This document shows positions 63,029 through 64,000 of a stretch of 64,000 nt of DNA, one piece after another. Both the position numbers and the translations under genes were made by a program. The notes under the pieces were generated by a model that saw only the letters and a list, made by a program, of their open reading frames with translations, was not told the origin of the DNA and did no database searches. Source of the DNA: Triglochin maritima (taxonomy: Eukaryota; Streptophyta; Magnoliopsida; Alismatales; Juncaginaceae); assembly GCA_963682175.1 (NCBI GenBank), contig OY821771.1, positions 27,486,201 through 27,550,200 of the forward strand, read 5' to 3'. Every line of letters begins with the position of its first letter. Positions within the stretch are counted from its first letter, which is position 1.

Positions 63029-64000
63029 GATGAGAATTTAATTTATACCGCAAGTGCACGGTGTCAATGAAGACGTGGCAAGTACGGGTCGAACACAATG
63101 AGGGAGAGTTATTGTTATTTTTGTGATTTTCGATTAAGGAAAGAAAGAGAGAGAAATAAGGTTGGTTTGAGATTTTTGGATTTTTTTAATTTCTAAAGCA
63201 AGAACAACAAAAACAAATTAAAAATAAAGCAAAGATGGATGAGAGTCCAGCGGGTGGAGATTTAGATGTCAGGTTTTGTTTAGAGAAATCTGAAACTTAT
63301 AATAAATCACATTAGTTATAAAGCATTACATGATAAATGATTCAGCATAAACTCAAGTAATCAAAATATACTAACACGGAATTAAAATAATAACATCATT
63401 TTTCTTCTCATCACCCTAAATCCATCACACCCACCCTTTGGAGAGAGTTAGAAACTCATGGATGAAGGGAAGGAGAATGGGTCCTAGAGAAACTACAAAA
63501 GAAAACTAAAAACACAAAATAAACCAACAGAATTTTATAACTAAAGCATGGAATAAAAACTAGTCTTTTCTCAACATCGTTTCGGGGCTATTTATAGCAG
63601 ATACAAGAGACCCAAGTATAAAATAGGAAAGTACACGCGTCATGACACGACTGGACAAAATCTGGGGCCACGGATCGAAAGGGGTGCGGCGTTTTCGCCG
63701 CAAGTTGTATGTGATGTGCGGAGGAATCGCCACAATTTTAGCTCTGATTGGATCCGGATTTTTCCTGTGTGTTTATGGTATGATTTAAATATAATTTGCG
63801 CGTCTGGATTGATTTCTTTACTTTCTTTTGAGCTCTGAATTTATTTCTTCATATATTTGGAGATCCAAATTGATTTTTCTTTAGAACTTCTCCAAAATAA
63901 TATTTTGGTACTAGTAATTTGCAGTCGGGTCCTCAGCTTTTTGCAATTAAGTCCCTGACTACTTTTGTGCTTAGGTCCTTGGCCTTTTTGTAATTAGGTC
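63029..64000 (-). repeat. partial LTR of another gypsy element at the right edge
   Basis: The plus strand begins TGATGAGAATTTAATTTATA then CCGCAAGTGCACGG. Inverted, this gives the CCGTGCACTTGCGGTATAAA and GTTCGACCCGTACTTGCCAC block that closes the gag-only element LTRs (46197-46260), so this is the 3' end of a minus-strand LTR from a related family. No primer site lies next to it, so it is a 3' LTR or solo LTR. It has a GCGGCGTTTTCGCCGC hairpin near 63688. It continues past the window. Confidence 0.6.

Overview
This is nuclear DNA of a flowering plant, almost certainly a dicot-type genome with a heavy transposon load. The support is a single-exon nuclear gene for the thylakoid-lumen protein Psb27 with a chloroplast plus Tat-type transit sequence, a small secreted plant cell-wall-type protein, and plant-specific transposon families (Ty3/gypsy chromovirus, Ty1/copia with an initiator-Met tRNA primer site, CACTA, hAT, FAR1/MULE). 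I cannot name the species. Only two genes look functional: the cell-wall-type protein at 43512-43856 (+) and PSB27 at 58180-58698 (-). Nearly all the rest is nested mobile DNA.

Layout. 1-2922: 5' part of a minus-strand copia element (open gag running off the left edge, primer site, 5' LTR) sitting inside a broken gypsy integrase/chromodomain and its 3' LTR (2923-5850). 5851-8241: AT-rich DNA with nothing recognisable. 8242-10165: decayed minus-strand hAT transposase. 10166 to at least 15721: CACTA element with tnp2 and transposase_24 remnants, interrupted by a 472-bp hAT-type element (perfect 8-bp TSD) and a solo copia LTR (perfect 5-bp TSD). 15722-24250: a Helitron-like 3' end, a 1.1-kb hAT non-autonomous element, a 2.4-kb solo gypsy LTR full of minisatellites, receptor-kinase exon debris and a second solo gypsy LTR.

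24251-33462 is a structurally complete chromovirus (Tekay-like by domain order and chromodomain) with a perfect TSD and near-identical LTRs, disabled by three CAG-to-TAG stops and one frameshift. 33715-41875 is an older, heavily broken relative in the opposite orientation, also with a perfect TSD. The cell-wall gene follows, with a duplicated 3' flank. 44241-57544 is a copia element used as a landing pad: a gag-only gypsy element (44897-53375) inserted in its gag, a CACTA derivative inserted in that element's right LTR, a truncated CACTA piece beside it, and a further CACTA in the copia 3' LTR. After PSB27 come a FAR1/MULE pseudogene cut by a second, internally deleted gag-only gypsy copy (60411-63028), and a partial minus-strand LTR to the right edge.

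Most interesting: (1) LTRs of copia and of several gypsy families, otherwise unrelated, carry arrays of the palindrome CGGTCGACCG in pairs whose starts lie 21-22 bp apart (19-22 in one copia LTR). (2) The gag-only gypsy LTRs have a promoter that matches plant snRNA genes: a USE-like box (RTCCCACATYG) exactly 32 bp upstream of TATAAATA in three LTRs. (3) The same family carries a different 18-bp palindrome, again paired with a 21-bp offset. All coordinates, offsets and TSDs were read by eye from the sequence; no alignment or database search was run.
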